Source: Candidatus Methanoplasma glyptotermitis
Lineage (GTDB): Archaea; Thermoplasmatota; Thermoplasmata; Methanomassiliicoccales; Methanomethylophilaceae
Direction: 5' to 3'
Assembly (NCBI GenBank): GCA_031267895.1
Contig: JAIRYF010000016.1
Coordinates: forward strand, 1 to 45,921
DNA: 45,921 bases
Both the position numbers and the translations under genes were made by a program. The notes below the pieces were generated by a model. The model did no database searches and had not been told where the DNA came from. It was given only the letters and a program-made list of their open reading frames with translations. Positions 31,688 to 40,036 of the stretch are shown here, piece by piece. The first letter of the stretch is position 1. Every line of letters begins with the position of its first letter.

Positions 31688-32344
31688 GTGGACTCCAAGT
31701 ATACATTCGCATTAAGGAAAATCGCGCTGTTGGGAGGAATGGATGACTATGTTGTCCTGTCATCAAGAGAGTTAGGTGACGCCTTAGAAATGAGTCAACA
31801 GTCCGCTTCTAAGAGAATACTGGAACTTCTCGACGAAAAATTGATAACGAGGGACCTCGGTGCAAGGAAACAGCGCATAAAACTCACTCCGAGAGGCGTG
31901 GATGAGTTAAAGCAGGAATACAGCGAATACAGAAGGGTCTTTGAAGTTAACGATCAGATAACTCTGCACGGCACAGTGGTTGACGGACTCGGAGAAGGCA
32001 GATACTACATCTGCCAAGAAGAATATATGAATCAATTCGAAACGAAACTCGGTTTCAGACCCTTTGAAGGCACCCTAAACGTAACCGTGGACAAAGAAGA
32101 CCTGAACAAACTGGACATAATACGCAGCACATCCGGTGCCGTCATCGAAGGATTCATGACCGACGGAAGAACATTCGGCAGAGTGATCGCACACAGAGCA
32201 AAGATCAAGAATATCGACTGTGCGATAGTTATACCGGAGAGGTCGCACTACGACAGTACCATAGAGATCGTCTGCCAGTATCACCTGAGACGGACCCTGA
32301 GCATAGGCAACGGAAATCACATCGAAATCAAAGTGAAAATCTGA
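31688..32344 (+). CDS. rbkR: riboflavin kinase/transcriptional regulator RbkR
   Basis: 218 residues in two parts. Residues 1-90 are a winged helix (RELGDALEMSQQSASKRILELLDEKLITRDLG). Residues about 95-218 are the archaeal CTP-dependent riboflavin kinase barrel, with ITLHGTVVDGLGEGRYYICQ at its start, GFRPFEGTLNVTVD, and HYDSTIEIVCQYHLRRTL near the end. The kinase makes FMN, and the fused regulator controls riboflavin genes in several archaea (established for the RbkR family). It starts with a GTG (MDSKYTFALRKI) on a leaderless message. It is convergent with purQ; the two stop codons are adjacent. Confidence 0.93.
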   Translation: MDSKYTFALRKIALLGGMDDYVVLSSRELGDALEMSQQSASKRILELLDEKLITRDLGARKQRIKLTPRGVDELKQEYSEYRRVFEVNDQITLHGTVVDGLGEGRYYICQEEYMNQFETKLGFRPFEGTLNVTVDKEDLNKLDIIRSTSGAVIEGFMTDGRTFGRVIAHRAKIKNIDCAIVIPERSHYDSTIEIVCQYHLRRTLSIGNGNHIEIKVKI

Positions 32345-33157
32345 TCATCCGAGTCTGTCGACCACGGATCTGAATATCTGCAGTCCGTCGCCTTCTCCGC
32401 CCGGGCAGTTTCTTGTCCAGTCCGGGTGGGTGAATCTTGTGACCACTCTCTCTGGATGCGGCATCATCCCCATGACATTGCCTGCCGGGTTGCATATGCC
32501 GGCGATATCCGACTCCGAACCGTTTGGATTCCATGGATACTCCGCTTTGCCGCCGTCATCTCTGACATATCTGAAAACCACCTGGTCATTTTCCTCAAGT
32601 TTCCGAATGAAATCCAGATCCCTGCTCATAAGTCTGCCCTCCGCATGCGCGGACGGTATCATCATGAGCTTTCCTCTCTCAACGGAGGATGTAAAAATGC
32701 ACCTCCCTCCGTTATCATTTCTGACAACTGTGGGTCTGCATTCAAACCTTCCGGAATCATTCGTATACAGAGCAGCAGTCGGTACCGGCGACATTGTACC
32801 GTCTAATGCGGGGAGAAGACCGAGTTCGACAAGTACTTGGAATCCGTTGCACACTCCGAGCACTGGCTTCCCGTCTTCCACAAACTTCTTTACGTCGCGG
32901 CCCAATGCGCTCTTAATCCTAGCGGCAAATATCGCTCCCGCACGTACGTAGTCCCCGGCCGCAAATCCTCCGGGAAGTGCCAGGATATCATAATCTTCCA
33001 AATTCCTCTTCATTTCGGGGAACGTTTCTCCGGTCAGCTGTTTCAGATGCACCTTCTCGGCCTGTGCCCCTGCCATGCGGAAAGCATCGGCCATCTCATC
33101 CTCGCAGTTAGTTCCTTCTATTCTCAGGACACATACTCTAATCTCCTCCGGTTTCAT
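32345..33157 (-). CDS. purQ: phosphoribosylformylglycinamidine synthase, glutaminase subunit
   Basis: 270 residues, class I glutamine amidotransferase that supplies ammonia to PurL in purine synthesis. The nucleophile Cys lies in GVCNGFQVL, and the His/Glu pair lies in MMPHPERVV. The oxyanion strand reads ILALPGGFAAGDYVRAG. The ATG at 33157 (MKPEEIRVCVLRIEG) overlaps the purL stop by four bases. It is last in the purS-purL-purQ operon. Confidence 0.95.
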   Translation of the reverse strand: MKPEEIRVCVLRIEGTNCEDEMADAFRMAGAQAEKVHLKQLTGETFPEMKRNLEDYDILALPGGFAAGDYVRAGAIFAARIKSALGRDVKKFVEDGKPVLGVCNGFQVLVELGLLPALDGTMSPVPTAALYTNDSGRFECRPTVVRNDNGGRCIFTSSVERGKLMMIPSAHAEGRLMSRDLDFIRKLEENDQVVFRYVRDDGGKAEYPWNPNGSESDIAGICNPAGNVMGMMPHPERVVTRFTHPDWTRNCPGGEGDGLQIFRSVVDRLG

Positions 33158-35484
33158 GATCCGCCCCCCATTGCCGACCATATAGGATCATTCCAGGCCT
33201 TCCTCATCTCCCTGACCGGAAGATCAACCCCCGCCTCTGTCATAATCAGCGACGGTCCGCCGATCGATCCGATATCCTCCGCATCATCTCCCATTACAGC
33301 CCCGAACGCAGCGACATTCTTTCCGTCCACCTCCGCCAGCCATCTTGAATTGCTCTCGGAGTAGAGCATGCGCCTGATACCTATTCCGTCAGATCTCAGG
33401 TTTATGCAGGCTCCCGTATCTCCCGAGATGCACATCTCTGCAACTGCCACGGCCAGGCCTCCGTCCGAACAATCGTGGCAACTCAGCACCAGACCTTTGT
33501 CCATAACCTCAAGGAGTCTGTCCATCAGCCTCTTCAAAGAGACGATATCGACTCCTGGGACATCGCCCCGCTCTCCTCCGAATTTACGGAACAGCAGCGA
33601 CCCCCCCATTTCGTCTTTCGTTTTGCCGATCAGGAATATACGGCTGCCTTCTTTTTTCAGATCCGCCGTGACTGCTTTTCTGACATCGCCGATCAGTCCG
33701 CATCCGACTATCATAGGAGTCGGAAGAATACCCATTCCGCCCGATGCTTCGTTGTAGAGACTGACATTGCCGGACGGTATGGGGATATTGAGTCCCCTTG
33801 CTATGTCTCCTATTCCTCTGACAGCCTCCCTGAACTCTCCCATCCTCTCCGGTTTCTCGGGATTGCCGAAGTTGAGACAATCGGTGAACGCATTGGGTCT
33901 GGCTCCCACTGCCACAATATTGCGGCACGCCTCATCTATCCCCGACATACCGCCCTTGTAGGGATCAAGTGCGGTGAACCACGGATTGCATCCCGCGGCC
34001 ACCGCCAGCCCTTTCATGCTGCCGTGCACCGGGAGCAGAATGGATGCGTCTCCGGGTCCCGTCATGTTCAGTTTTCCAACCATGGGGTGTACGGCCGTGG
34101 CTGCCCTGACCTCGTGGTCATACTGCCTTATGGCCCATTCTTTCGAGGCCACATTCGGATCCGACAGCAGAGTGAGTATTACTTTGCCGTCATCCGGCAG
34201 TTCAGGGAACTTTTCGCCTTCTTTCGTAGAGACCTCCGGCAGTATGTAAGGTCTGTCGTATATCGGTCCGCCGGTAAGGAACTCCAAGTCCATATCGAAG
34301 ATCATCTCACCATTCCAGAACAATTTCATGCGGCGGGAATCAGTCGTCCTTGCTATCGGTACGGCTGAGACATCCCACATATCAAAAATTTCCAGCACCC
34401 TGTCCACATTCTCCGGTTTGCATGTGCACATCATACGCTCCTGCGACTCCGAGATCCATATCTCCCAAGGTGCCAGCCCTTCTTCTTTTAAAGGGACCTT
34501 TTCCAGATCCGCCTCTGCACCGCAACCGGCTGCCAATGCCATCTCTCCGACCGCACAGCTGAGTCCTCCTCCTCCCAGATCTTTCATTCCAGTAATCAGG
34601 TGTTTCCCGTTGACTTCCAGACATGCGTGTATCACCGGTTCCTTCGTTATCGGATCGCCGAGCTGAACCGAACCCCTTGAATCACCGTCGGATGTTGCGG
34701 TCAGGTCCCGGGATGCAAAATTCACTCCATGTATGCCGTCCCTGCCTGTGCGACCGCCAATCAATATCATGACCTCGCCGGGACCGCCCGCATAATTCAA
34801 TGCCAGATCCTTCTTTTTGACTATACCCAGACACCCTACGTTGACCAAACAGTTGCCTGTGTATCTCTCGTCAAAGAATATCCCGCCGGTTACCGTCGGG
34901 ATCCCGCACCTATTCCCATAGTCTCTTATCCCGGAGACAACACCGCCAAGCAGGTATCTGGGGTGCTTCACACCGGGCGGTATATCTGCAGTCATGTCAA
35001 TAGGGCCGAAACACAGCGGGTCCGCGAGACCTACAGGCTGCGCCCCCATGCATACCACATCCCTCAATATCCCTCCGATACCGGTCGCCGCTCCGCCATA
35101 CGGTTCTATCGCGGACGGGTGATTGTGGCTCTCCACCCTCAGGGCATAGCCGTGATCGTCATCAAACACCATTACTCCCGCATCTCCTCTGGAAAGAACA
35201 TCTTCGCGATCTATACCGAAAACAAATTGTTTCAGTATAGATTTGGAACTTTTGTAACAGCAGTGCTCGCTCCAGGCCTGTCCCAGTGCCTGCAGTTCGA
35301 CATCGGTCGGGTTCCTTCCTTCTTTGGAAAAGTACCCCTTCGCGGCCTTCATTTCATCCATTGACAGTCCCAGACTCAAATCGGACGATATCCTTCCGAG
35401 GTCTTCATCATCCGATGAAAGAATATCAATGTCATAGAGATCGAATGAAACATTTCTTTTGGCCATCAATCCTTTCGCGGACAT
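33154..35484 (-). CDS. purL: phosphoribosylformylglycinamidine synthase II
   Basis: 776 residues, the small (archaeal/Gram-positive type) PurL that converts FGAR to FGAM with ATP and ammonia. The conserved AWSEHCCYKSSK is near residues 69-80, and the duplicated AIR-synthase fold is seen in HNHPSAIEPYGGAATGIGG and again in KGGMSGIDEACRNIVAVGA. An ISESQERMM motif is present. The ATG at 35484 has GGTGAGATG ahead of it, but MAKRNVSF at 35466, behind AAAGGA, is an alternative. Gene order with purS and purQ makes the three-subunit enzyme complete. Confidence 0.96.
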   Translation of the reverse strand: MSAKGLMAKRNVSFDLYDIDILSSDDEDLGRISSDLSLGLSMDEMKAAKGYFSKEGRNPTDVELQALGQAWSEHCCYKSSKSILKQFVFGIDREDVLSRGDAGVMVFDDDHGYALRVESHNHPSAIEPYGGAATGIGGILRDVVCMGAQPVGLADPLCFGPIDMTADIPPGVKHPRYLLGGVVSGIRDYGNRCGIPTVTGGIFFDERYTGNCLVNVGCLGIVKKKDLALNYAGGPGEVMILIGGRTGRDGIHGVNFASRDLTATSDGDSRGSVQLGDPITKEPVIHACLEVNGKHLITGMKDLGGGGLSCAVGEMALAAGCGAEADLEKVPLKEEGLAPWEIWISESQERMMCTCKPENVDRVLEIFDMWDVSAVPIARTTDSRRMKLFWNGEMIFDMDLEFLTGGPIYDRPYILPEVSTKEGEKFPELPDDGKVILTLLSDPNVASKEWAIRQYDHEVRAATAVHPMVGKLNMTGPGDASILLPVHGSMKGLAVAAGCNPWFTALDPYKGGMSGIDEACRNIVAVGARPNAFTDCLNFGNPEKPERMGEFREAVRGIGDIARGLNIPIPSGNVSLYNEASGGMGILPTPMIVGCGLIGDVRKAVTADLKKEGSRIFLIGKTKDEMGGSLLFRKFGGERGDVPGVDIVSLKRLMDRLLEVMDKGLVLSCHDCSDGGLAVAVAEMCISGDTGACINLRSDGIGIRRMLYSESNSRWLAEVDGKNVAAFGAVMGDDAEDIGSIGGPSLIMTEAGVDLPVREMRKAWNDPIWSAMGGGS

Positions 35485-35488
35485 CTGT

Positions 35489-35728
35489 TCATCTCACGGT
35501 GACACTGAAATTATGTATTACAGGGTTAGCGAGAAGTTTTACACACATATCTTCCCCGCACTTCTTCGCCTCACCGGCGGGCATGTCCAGGCTTATCTCA
35601 AAAACCTTGACGGCCTTAACGTCCGTAACTCCTTTGAACCCAAGCGACTCAAGCGTTTTTTTTGTGTTGTTGCCCTCGGGGTCCGCAACTCCTTTCTTAA
35701 GATCGATCCTGATATCAATGACTGCCAT
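35489..35728 (-). CDS. purS: phosphoribosylformylglycinamidine synthase subunit PurS
   Basis: 79 residues, the small scaffold that joins PurL and PurQ. The ferredoxin-like pattern is evident: IDIRIDLKKGVADPEGNNTKK, LESLGFKGVTDVKAVKVFEI, then VKLLANPVIHNFSV. These are quoted in short pieces but run continuously. It is the first gene of the operon and is probably leaderless. The purL ATG follows its stop by four bases. Confidence 0.93.
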   Translation of the reverse strand: MAVIDIRIDLKKGVADPEGNNTKKTLESLGFKGVTDVKAVKVFEISLDMPAGEAKKCGEDMCVKLLANPVIHNFSVTVR

Positions 35729-35751
35729 CGGCTGGTGTATCGCGCGCGTAT

Positions 35752-35759
35752 AGTTAAAT
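35752..35759 (-). promoter_or_regulatory. TATA box of the purSLQ operon
   Basis: ATTTAACT on the minus strand is centred about 27 bases ahead of the purS ATG at 35728, in the 45-base gap after the trmI stop. The purine operon is therefore separately transcribed from a leaderless start, although readthrough from trmI is possible. Confidence 0.5.
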
Positions 35760-35773
35760 GTTATACCGGACCG

Positions 35774-36550
35774 TCAGTTTTTCGCTGCTCCGGATACCTT
35801 CCTTCCGAAAATAAGGTACCCTGTATGGCCCAGTGTTTCGAAAGACGGTCTCACGCCTCCGGGATGGACTTCGAGACCGCGCTGTATGTTTTCCAGTGCG
35901 TATATCTCTGCAAATCCTTTTTCTCTCATGGCCAAAACAGTCTTCTCTGCCTGATTCATATTCGGAACGTACGAGCATATACGTCCTCCCTGCCTGAGAC
36001 TGCAACACAGATTATCCAGAGCCAGCCATGGGTCCGGCATGTCTGTTATCAGCGCATCGGCGGTTACGTCTGCCTTTATATTCCTCGCATCGCCGATTGT
36101 GTACTCCCAATACCTATCCAATCCCGTACGTCTTATGTTCTTCATGGCACGTTTTACATTGTCCTCTTTGAATTCCAGCGTATGGACCTTTCCCGAGGGC
36201 AAGATCGCATTCAGGAGAGCCGTGGTCAGTCCTCCTGATCCGGCTCCCACTTCCAACACGGTGTTTCCGGATCTTATGTCACAGTTGAAAAGTATAGTGG
36301 CCGCGTCCTTGGGACAGATTATCTGTGCCCCCCTGTCCAGGGATTCCATGAGTTCTTTGGTTCCGGGCCTGAATACAAAATATTCTTTTCCCGCTATACT
36401 GAGACAGGAGCCGTCATCCAAGTCTCTGAACCTTGATCCGTCAACCGTCCCCAGCGACGCTATCTTCAGCATCTCGTACGATATTCTGATCCATATCCTA
36501 TTTCCGGACCGGTCGGCGAGATATACCGTTTCGCCTTCAAGGAGTGTCAT
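35774..36550 (-). CDS. trmI: tRNA (adenine-N1)-methyltransferase TrmI
   Basis: 258 residues. It methylates A57/A58 of the T loop in archaeal tRNA. An N-terminal beta-rich domain (about 1-65) precedes the Rossmann methyltransferase: motif I VLEVGAGSGGLT (98-109), acidic motif II TLEFKEDN, and the catalytic DMPDPW at 170-175, characteristic of the TrmI family. The ATG at 36550 lies six bases after the proS stop, behind GATGTGAT. It forms an operon with proS and prs. Confidence 0.92.
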   Translation of the reverse strand: MTLLEGETVYLADRSGNRIWIRISYEMLKIASLGTVDGSRFRDLDDGSCLSIAGKEYFVFRPGTKELMESLDRGAQIICPKDAATILFNCDIRSGNTVLEVGAGSGGLTTALLNAILPSGKVHTLEFKEDNVKRAMKNIRRTGLDRYWEYTIGDARNIKADVTADALITDMPDPWLALDNLCCSLRQGGRICSYVPNMNQAEKTVLAMREKGFAEIYALENIQRGLEVHPGGVRPSFETLGHTGYLIFGRKVSGAAKN

Positions 36551-36555
36551 GGTTA

Positions 36556-37956
36556 TCACATCGTGCGTGCAGCCAGCACAGTCCTGTCTGCATCTTTCCC
36601 GCATATCATGCATCTGCCCTCGTATCTTTCCGGCAGATACGGTGTCCCGAGAATCTTGAGACCGTACGTATCCTCAAACTTATGTCCGCATTCCTCGCAG
36701 CCGCACCATCCGAATTTCAGGATTTTTCCTTCGGATATGCGGTCCGGCGAGTCGATCTCTTCCATTTTTGACATATGAGACATCTCCGCTTTCTCTCTGA
36801 GCGATGCTGATATCATGCTCAGAAGAAGTTCTGCGCCCGGGGCCACGCTTTTCAGGCTGATCGTGCCTTTTTCCCCGGTGTCCCTCCTTGCGAACGTTAC
36901 TACGCCATTCTCGATGTCCCTGCCTCCGATTTCGAGTCTCAGCGGGACACCTTTTATTTCCCAGTCGTAGTATTTGCTTCCGGGCCTTGCATCTCTGTCA
37001 TCAAGTTTTGTTCTTATGCCGCAGACGGATAATTCCGCCGCCAGCGCACGGGCGGCTTCTGTCACCTGCTGGCGGTTGTCTTTGGATACTATCGGTATTA
37101 CCACAGTCTGGAACGGTGCTATGTCCGGGGGCATTATCAGACCTTTATCGTCGGAATGCATGCCTATTACAGCCCCGAGCAGCCTCTCGCTCATACCGTA
37201 TGTTGTCTGATGAACATGTTTGTGTTCGCCGTTCTCATCTTCATACGTAATCTCATACGGCTCCGAAAAGTTCGTGCGATACTGATGTATCGAACCTATC
37301 TGCAGGGTCCTGCCGTTGGGCATGACAGTATCGATCCCAATCGTGTAATATGCTCCGGGGAACTTGTCCCAATCCGTCCTGACCGAGAGGAAGTAAGGCA
37401 GGCAGAGACTCCTTGCTATCTTTGAAAGAATATCCACATCCTCTGCAATCTGCCTCTGTGCATCCTCTTCCGACACGTGGCATGTGTGCGACTCGAAAAA
37501 GTGTATCTCTCTCACCCTCATGAACGCCCTCGTCTGTTTCGTTTCGTAACGGAACGTGTTCACGATCTGATAAACCTTCAACGGGAGATCATGATGTGAT
37601 CTTACCCAGAGTGCAAACATAGGATACATGGCGGTCTCGGATGTCGGTCTCAGAACAAGTTTCACATCCAGTTCATTCAGTCCCGCATGCGTCACCCAGT
37701 AGACTTCTGAATCGAACCCCTTAATGTGTTCTTTTTCTTTCTTGAACTCTGTCTCCGGGATCATCAGAGGGAAACAGACCTCGTCGTGTCCGGTCGCATC
37801 AAGTTCTTTCCTAATGAAACCGTCTATGTTGCTCATGGCCTTCCAGCCATACGGGGTCCAGACATTCATCCCTTTTACCGGATATCTCTTATCGGAAAGG
37901 TTCGCTTTTTCTACGATATCCAGATACCAGTCGCCAAAGTTGTCTTCCTTCTCCAA
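36556..37956 (-). CDS. proS: prolyl-tRNA synthetase (archaeal/eukaryal type)
   Basis: 466 residues, class II. It begins EKEDNFGDWYLDIVEKANL and has the motif 2 region RPTSETAMYPMFALWVRSH followed by NTFRYETKQTRAFMRVREI. The anticodon-binding domain starts near residue 280. The C-terminal zinc-binding domain has CGCEECGHKFEDTYG and RCMICG. The insertion domain of bacterial ProRS is absent. The start is a TTG at 37956, with GGTGAT immediately upstream; no ATG in frame fits. It lies four bases after the prs stop. Confidence 0.94.
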   Translation of the reverse strand: MEKEDNFGDWYLDIVEKANLSDKRYPVKGMNVWTPYGWKAMSNIDGFIRKELDATGHDEVCFPLMIPETEFKKEKEHIKGFDSEVYWVTHAGLNELDVKLVLRPTSETAMYPMFALWVRSHHDLPLKVYQIVNTFRYETKQTRAFMRVREIHFFESHTCHVSEEDAQRQIAEDVDILSKIARSLCLPYFLSVRTDWDKFPGAYYTIGIDTVMPNGRTLQIGSIHQYRTNFSEPYEITYEDENGEHKHVHQTTYGMSERLLGAVIGMHSDDKGLIMPPDIAPFQTVVIPIVSKDNRQQVTEAARALAAELSVCGIRTKLDDRDARPGSKYYDWEIKGVPLRLEIGGRDIENGVVTFARRDTGEKGTISLKSVAPGAELLLSMISASLREKAEMSHMSKMEEIDSPDRISEGKILKFGWCGCEECGHKFEDTYGLKILGTPYLPERYEGRCMICGKDADRTVLAARTM

Positions 37957-37960
37957 ATCA

Positions 37961-38821
37961 TCACCGCTTATCGTTCAGTGCGTCAGATATTATCTCCGCA
38001 ACAGATATGTGCGAGACTTCATTCTCCAGCGTATTGCAGCACAGCACAGCCTCCAGAGCATTTCCGGTGAGCCTCTCGAGTGCATTGTTAACGAACAGCC
38101 CATGCGTGCATGCGACGGACACACTGCTCGCACCCGCCTCCTTAAGAGCATGTTTAGCTGCAACTATCGTCCCGCCTGTTGATATCATGTCATCGACAAT
38201 TAGAATATTCTTCCCTTTGCAGTCCATCCCCGCCGGAGATATTCTGACCTCGGAACCGGACAGCCGGACCTTCTCCAGATGATCGTACGGAACCTCCATC
38301 ATCTCTCCAATTGCTTTGGCCCTGTCTTTGGCCCCGACATCCGGCGAGAGAACCAAATCTATGTTCTTTCCTGTGAAGTGGCCGGCGATAGCCGGTGCCG
38401 CCTTCAGGTCGGTGTGCGGGCATTCAAAATAATCAAGTATCGATTCTTTGTGGATGTCCACGGTGAGTACGCGATCGCACATCATACCCAGATGTTTCGT
38501 CATGACCTTGGCACTTTCCGGCTCTCCGGGTCTGAACGCCCTGTCCTGTCTGGCATATCCAAAGTACGGAATTACGATCGTCGTATGCCTGGCACCCAGT
38601 TTCCTAACCGCATCCTGAAGCAGAAACATCTCGATGAGATTCGAATCGGGGTAGGTGTTCTGAACTATCACCACATCGTCATTCAGAGATCCATTGTCTA
38701 TCCTTGTGTAGCACTCGCCGTCCGGGAACCTTGTGGTCGCCGCCTGCACATATGTGCATCCGAGTATGTTCGACATCTCTTTGGCAAGATCTCTGGAAGA
38801 CGATCCTCCGACTATTATCAT
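37961..38821 (-). CDS. prs: ribose-phosphate pyrophosphokinase
   Basis: 286 residues, the short archaeal PRPP synthase, which makes PRPP for purine, pyrimidine and histidine synthesis. The ATP-binding flexible loop reads PYFGYARQDRAFRPGEP, the catalytic His region LTVDIHKESILDYF, and the PRPP-binding loop LIVDDMISTGGTI (about 206-218). It heads an operon with proS and trmI, and the purine operon that uses its product lies just beyond. The ATG at 38821 is leaderless behind an AATTATAATA box. Confidence 0.94.
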   Translation of the reverse strand: MIIVGGSSSRDLAKEMSNILGCTYVQAATTRFPDGECYTRIDNGSLNDDVVIVQNTYPDSNLIEMFLLQDAVRKLGARHTTIVIPYFGYARQDRAFRPGEPESAKVMTKHLGMMCDRVLTVDIHKESILDYFECPHTDLKAAPAIAGHFTGKNIDLVLSPDVGAKDRAKAIGEMMEVPYDHLEKVRLSGSEVRISPAGMDCKGKNILIVDDMISTGGTIVAAKHALKEAGASSVSVACTHGLFVNNALERLTGNALEAVLCCNTLENEVSHISVAEIISDALNDKR

Positions 38822-38840
38822 GCCTCCTTAATTCGCCTGG

Positions 38841-38878
38841 TATTATAATTACATGCGCCTCCTGGCAAACTTTTTATC
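38841..38878. promoter_or_regulatory. divergent promoters of prs and the DUF357 gene
   Basis: On the - strand AATTATAATA (38850-38841) is about 25 bases ahead of the prs ATG at 38821. On the + strand TTTTTATC (38871-38878) is about 27 bases ahead of the ATG at 38902. Both messages would be leaderless, with back-to-back TATA boxes 20 bases apart. Confidence 0.55.
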
Positions 38879-38901
38879 ACCGCGATCGTATTGACGGCGG
38901 A

Positions 38902-39195
38902 ATGCGGAACATCGTTACGGAAGAGAAGATCGACAGATATCTGGAGATAACCAAGAAGGCACTGGGTAAGATAAAAATCGCGGCCCCTGAAAGATCATAC
39001 AACAGAAAACTTGCCGATGATTTTCTGAATATGGCTTCATCATATTACAGCGATGCCAAGCATTTCCGCGAATCGGGAGATCTGGTCACGGCGTTCGCGG
39101 CCGTGAACTACGCCCACGGATGGCTGGACTGCGGTGCCAGAATCGGACTCTTCGATGTAGAAGGCGACGATTCGCTGTTCACCCTGTTCGAATGA
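38902..39195 (+). CDS. DUF357 family protein
   Basis: 97 residues, an all-helical small protein with the family pattern TEEKIDRYLEITKKALGKI, then LADDFLNMASSYYSDAKHFRESG and AFAAVNYAHGWLDCGARIGLF (quoted in parts). The function is unknown; members are widespread in euryarchaea. The frame is open further upstream, but the family N-terminus and a TATA 27 bases before the ATG fix the start at 38902. It overlaps the convergent pantoate kinase gene by 17 bases. Confidence 0.88.
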   Translation: MRNIVTEEKIDRYLEITKKALGKIKIAAPERSYNRKLADDFLNMASSYYSDAKHFRESGDLVTAFAAVNYAHGWLDCGARIGLFDVEGDDSLFTLFE

Positions 39196-40036
39196 TGCGG
39201 GCCGGTTCTCCCGTCGATGCCGTGCTGTATGTCTCTGCATTCCCCAATATTTCTTTCGCTTCTTTGACAGGAGCATCTATGAATATACTATTGCCCAGCA
39301 TGCACATGGCAGAACTTATGCCGTTACATTCCAGAAGTCTGATGGCATCGGATACGGCGGATACTCTGAGACCCGCATCGGACGAAAACCTGTTAGAAAC
39401 TCCGAAAAGCAATCCTTTCGCCATGCCATTCCGAAAATCGTGCATCGCGGTGCTTCCCGCAGCCGAGATTCTCTTTAGCCTGTTCTCGTCCCTCAGCACT
39501 TCCCCGGTGCTTATCTTCGGTCCAAGCACAGCCAGAGTCATATTCCTGAATTCCAGCCCTGTATCGATAATTTCTCCTGCCGGCGGAAGTCCTTCCGTGA
39601 CACGCAGGGGAACATCTCCTTCGTGCATAAGGCCGGCAACGTCTCCCAGTCCTCCCCCGCAGATAACTTCTGCAGAATGAGCTGCCGAAAACGCTGCGGC
39701 TCTGCTTTCTCCCGCCGTTTCGGCAGCACACAGTGCTGCGGCGACAGCCCCGGATGCGCTCATTCCGAATCCCTGCCCCATCGGCAGATCGCAGTGCACA
39801 TCCACTTCGAAGTTGCGGCCGGGTGCCAGAATACTCAGAACATGTCTTGTGACCTCTGCCGTATCTTCTACGCCATTGATCATGACCCTGGTACTGCCTA
39901 TAATCTCATCCGTATGCACGGTTGTGCCATTCCTGAGCCTTATCCCTGCACCTTTTGATCCGCTCCTCAGTATGTCGTGAGAACGAACCGGGTCGAAGAA
40001 ACATGTTATGTGCGCGGGGCAGAAAGCCGAGATCAT
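39179..40036 (-). CDS. pantoate kinase (archaeal GHMP family)
   Basis: 285 residues. Archaea make 4'-phosphopantothenate from pantoate with this kinase plus phosphopantothenate synthetase (established for the family). The start SAFCPAHITCFFDPV is characteristic. The GHMP ATP-binding loop reads DLPMGQGFGMSASGAVAAAL (about 83-102), and GGGLGDVAGLMHEG (about 127-140) is typical. It overlaps coaBC by ATGA, placing two CoA-pathway genes in one operon. Confidence 0.93.
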   Translation of the reverse strand: MISAFCPAHITCFFDPVRSHDILRSGSKGAGIRLRNGTTVHTDEIIGSTRVMINGVEDTAEVTRHVLSILAPGRNFEVDVHCDLPMGQGFGMSASGAVAAALCAAETAGESRAAAFSAAHSAEVICGGGLGDVAGLMHEGDVPLRVTEGLPPAGEIIDTGLEFRNMTLAVLGPKISTGEVLRDENRLKRISAAGSTAMHDFRNGMAKGLLFGVSNRFSSDAGLRVSAVSDAIRLLECNGISSAMCMLGNSIFIDAPVKEAKEILGNAETYSTASTGEPARIIRTG

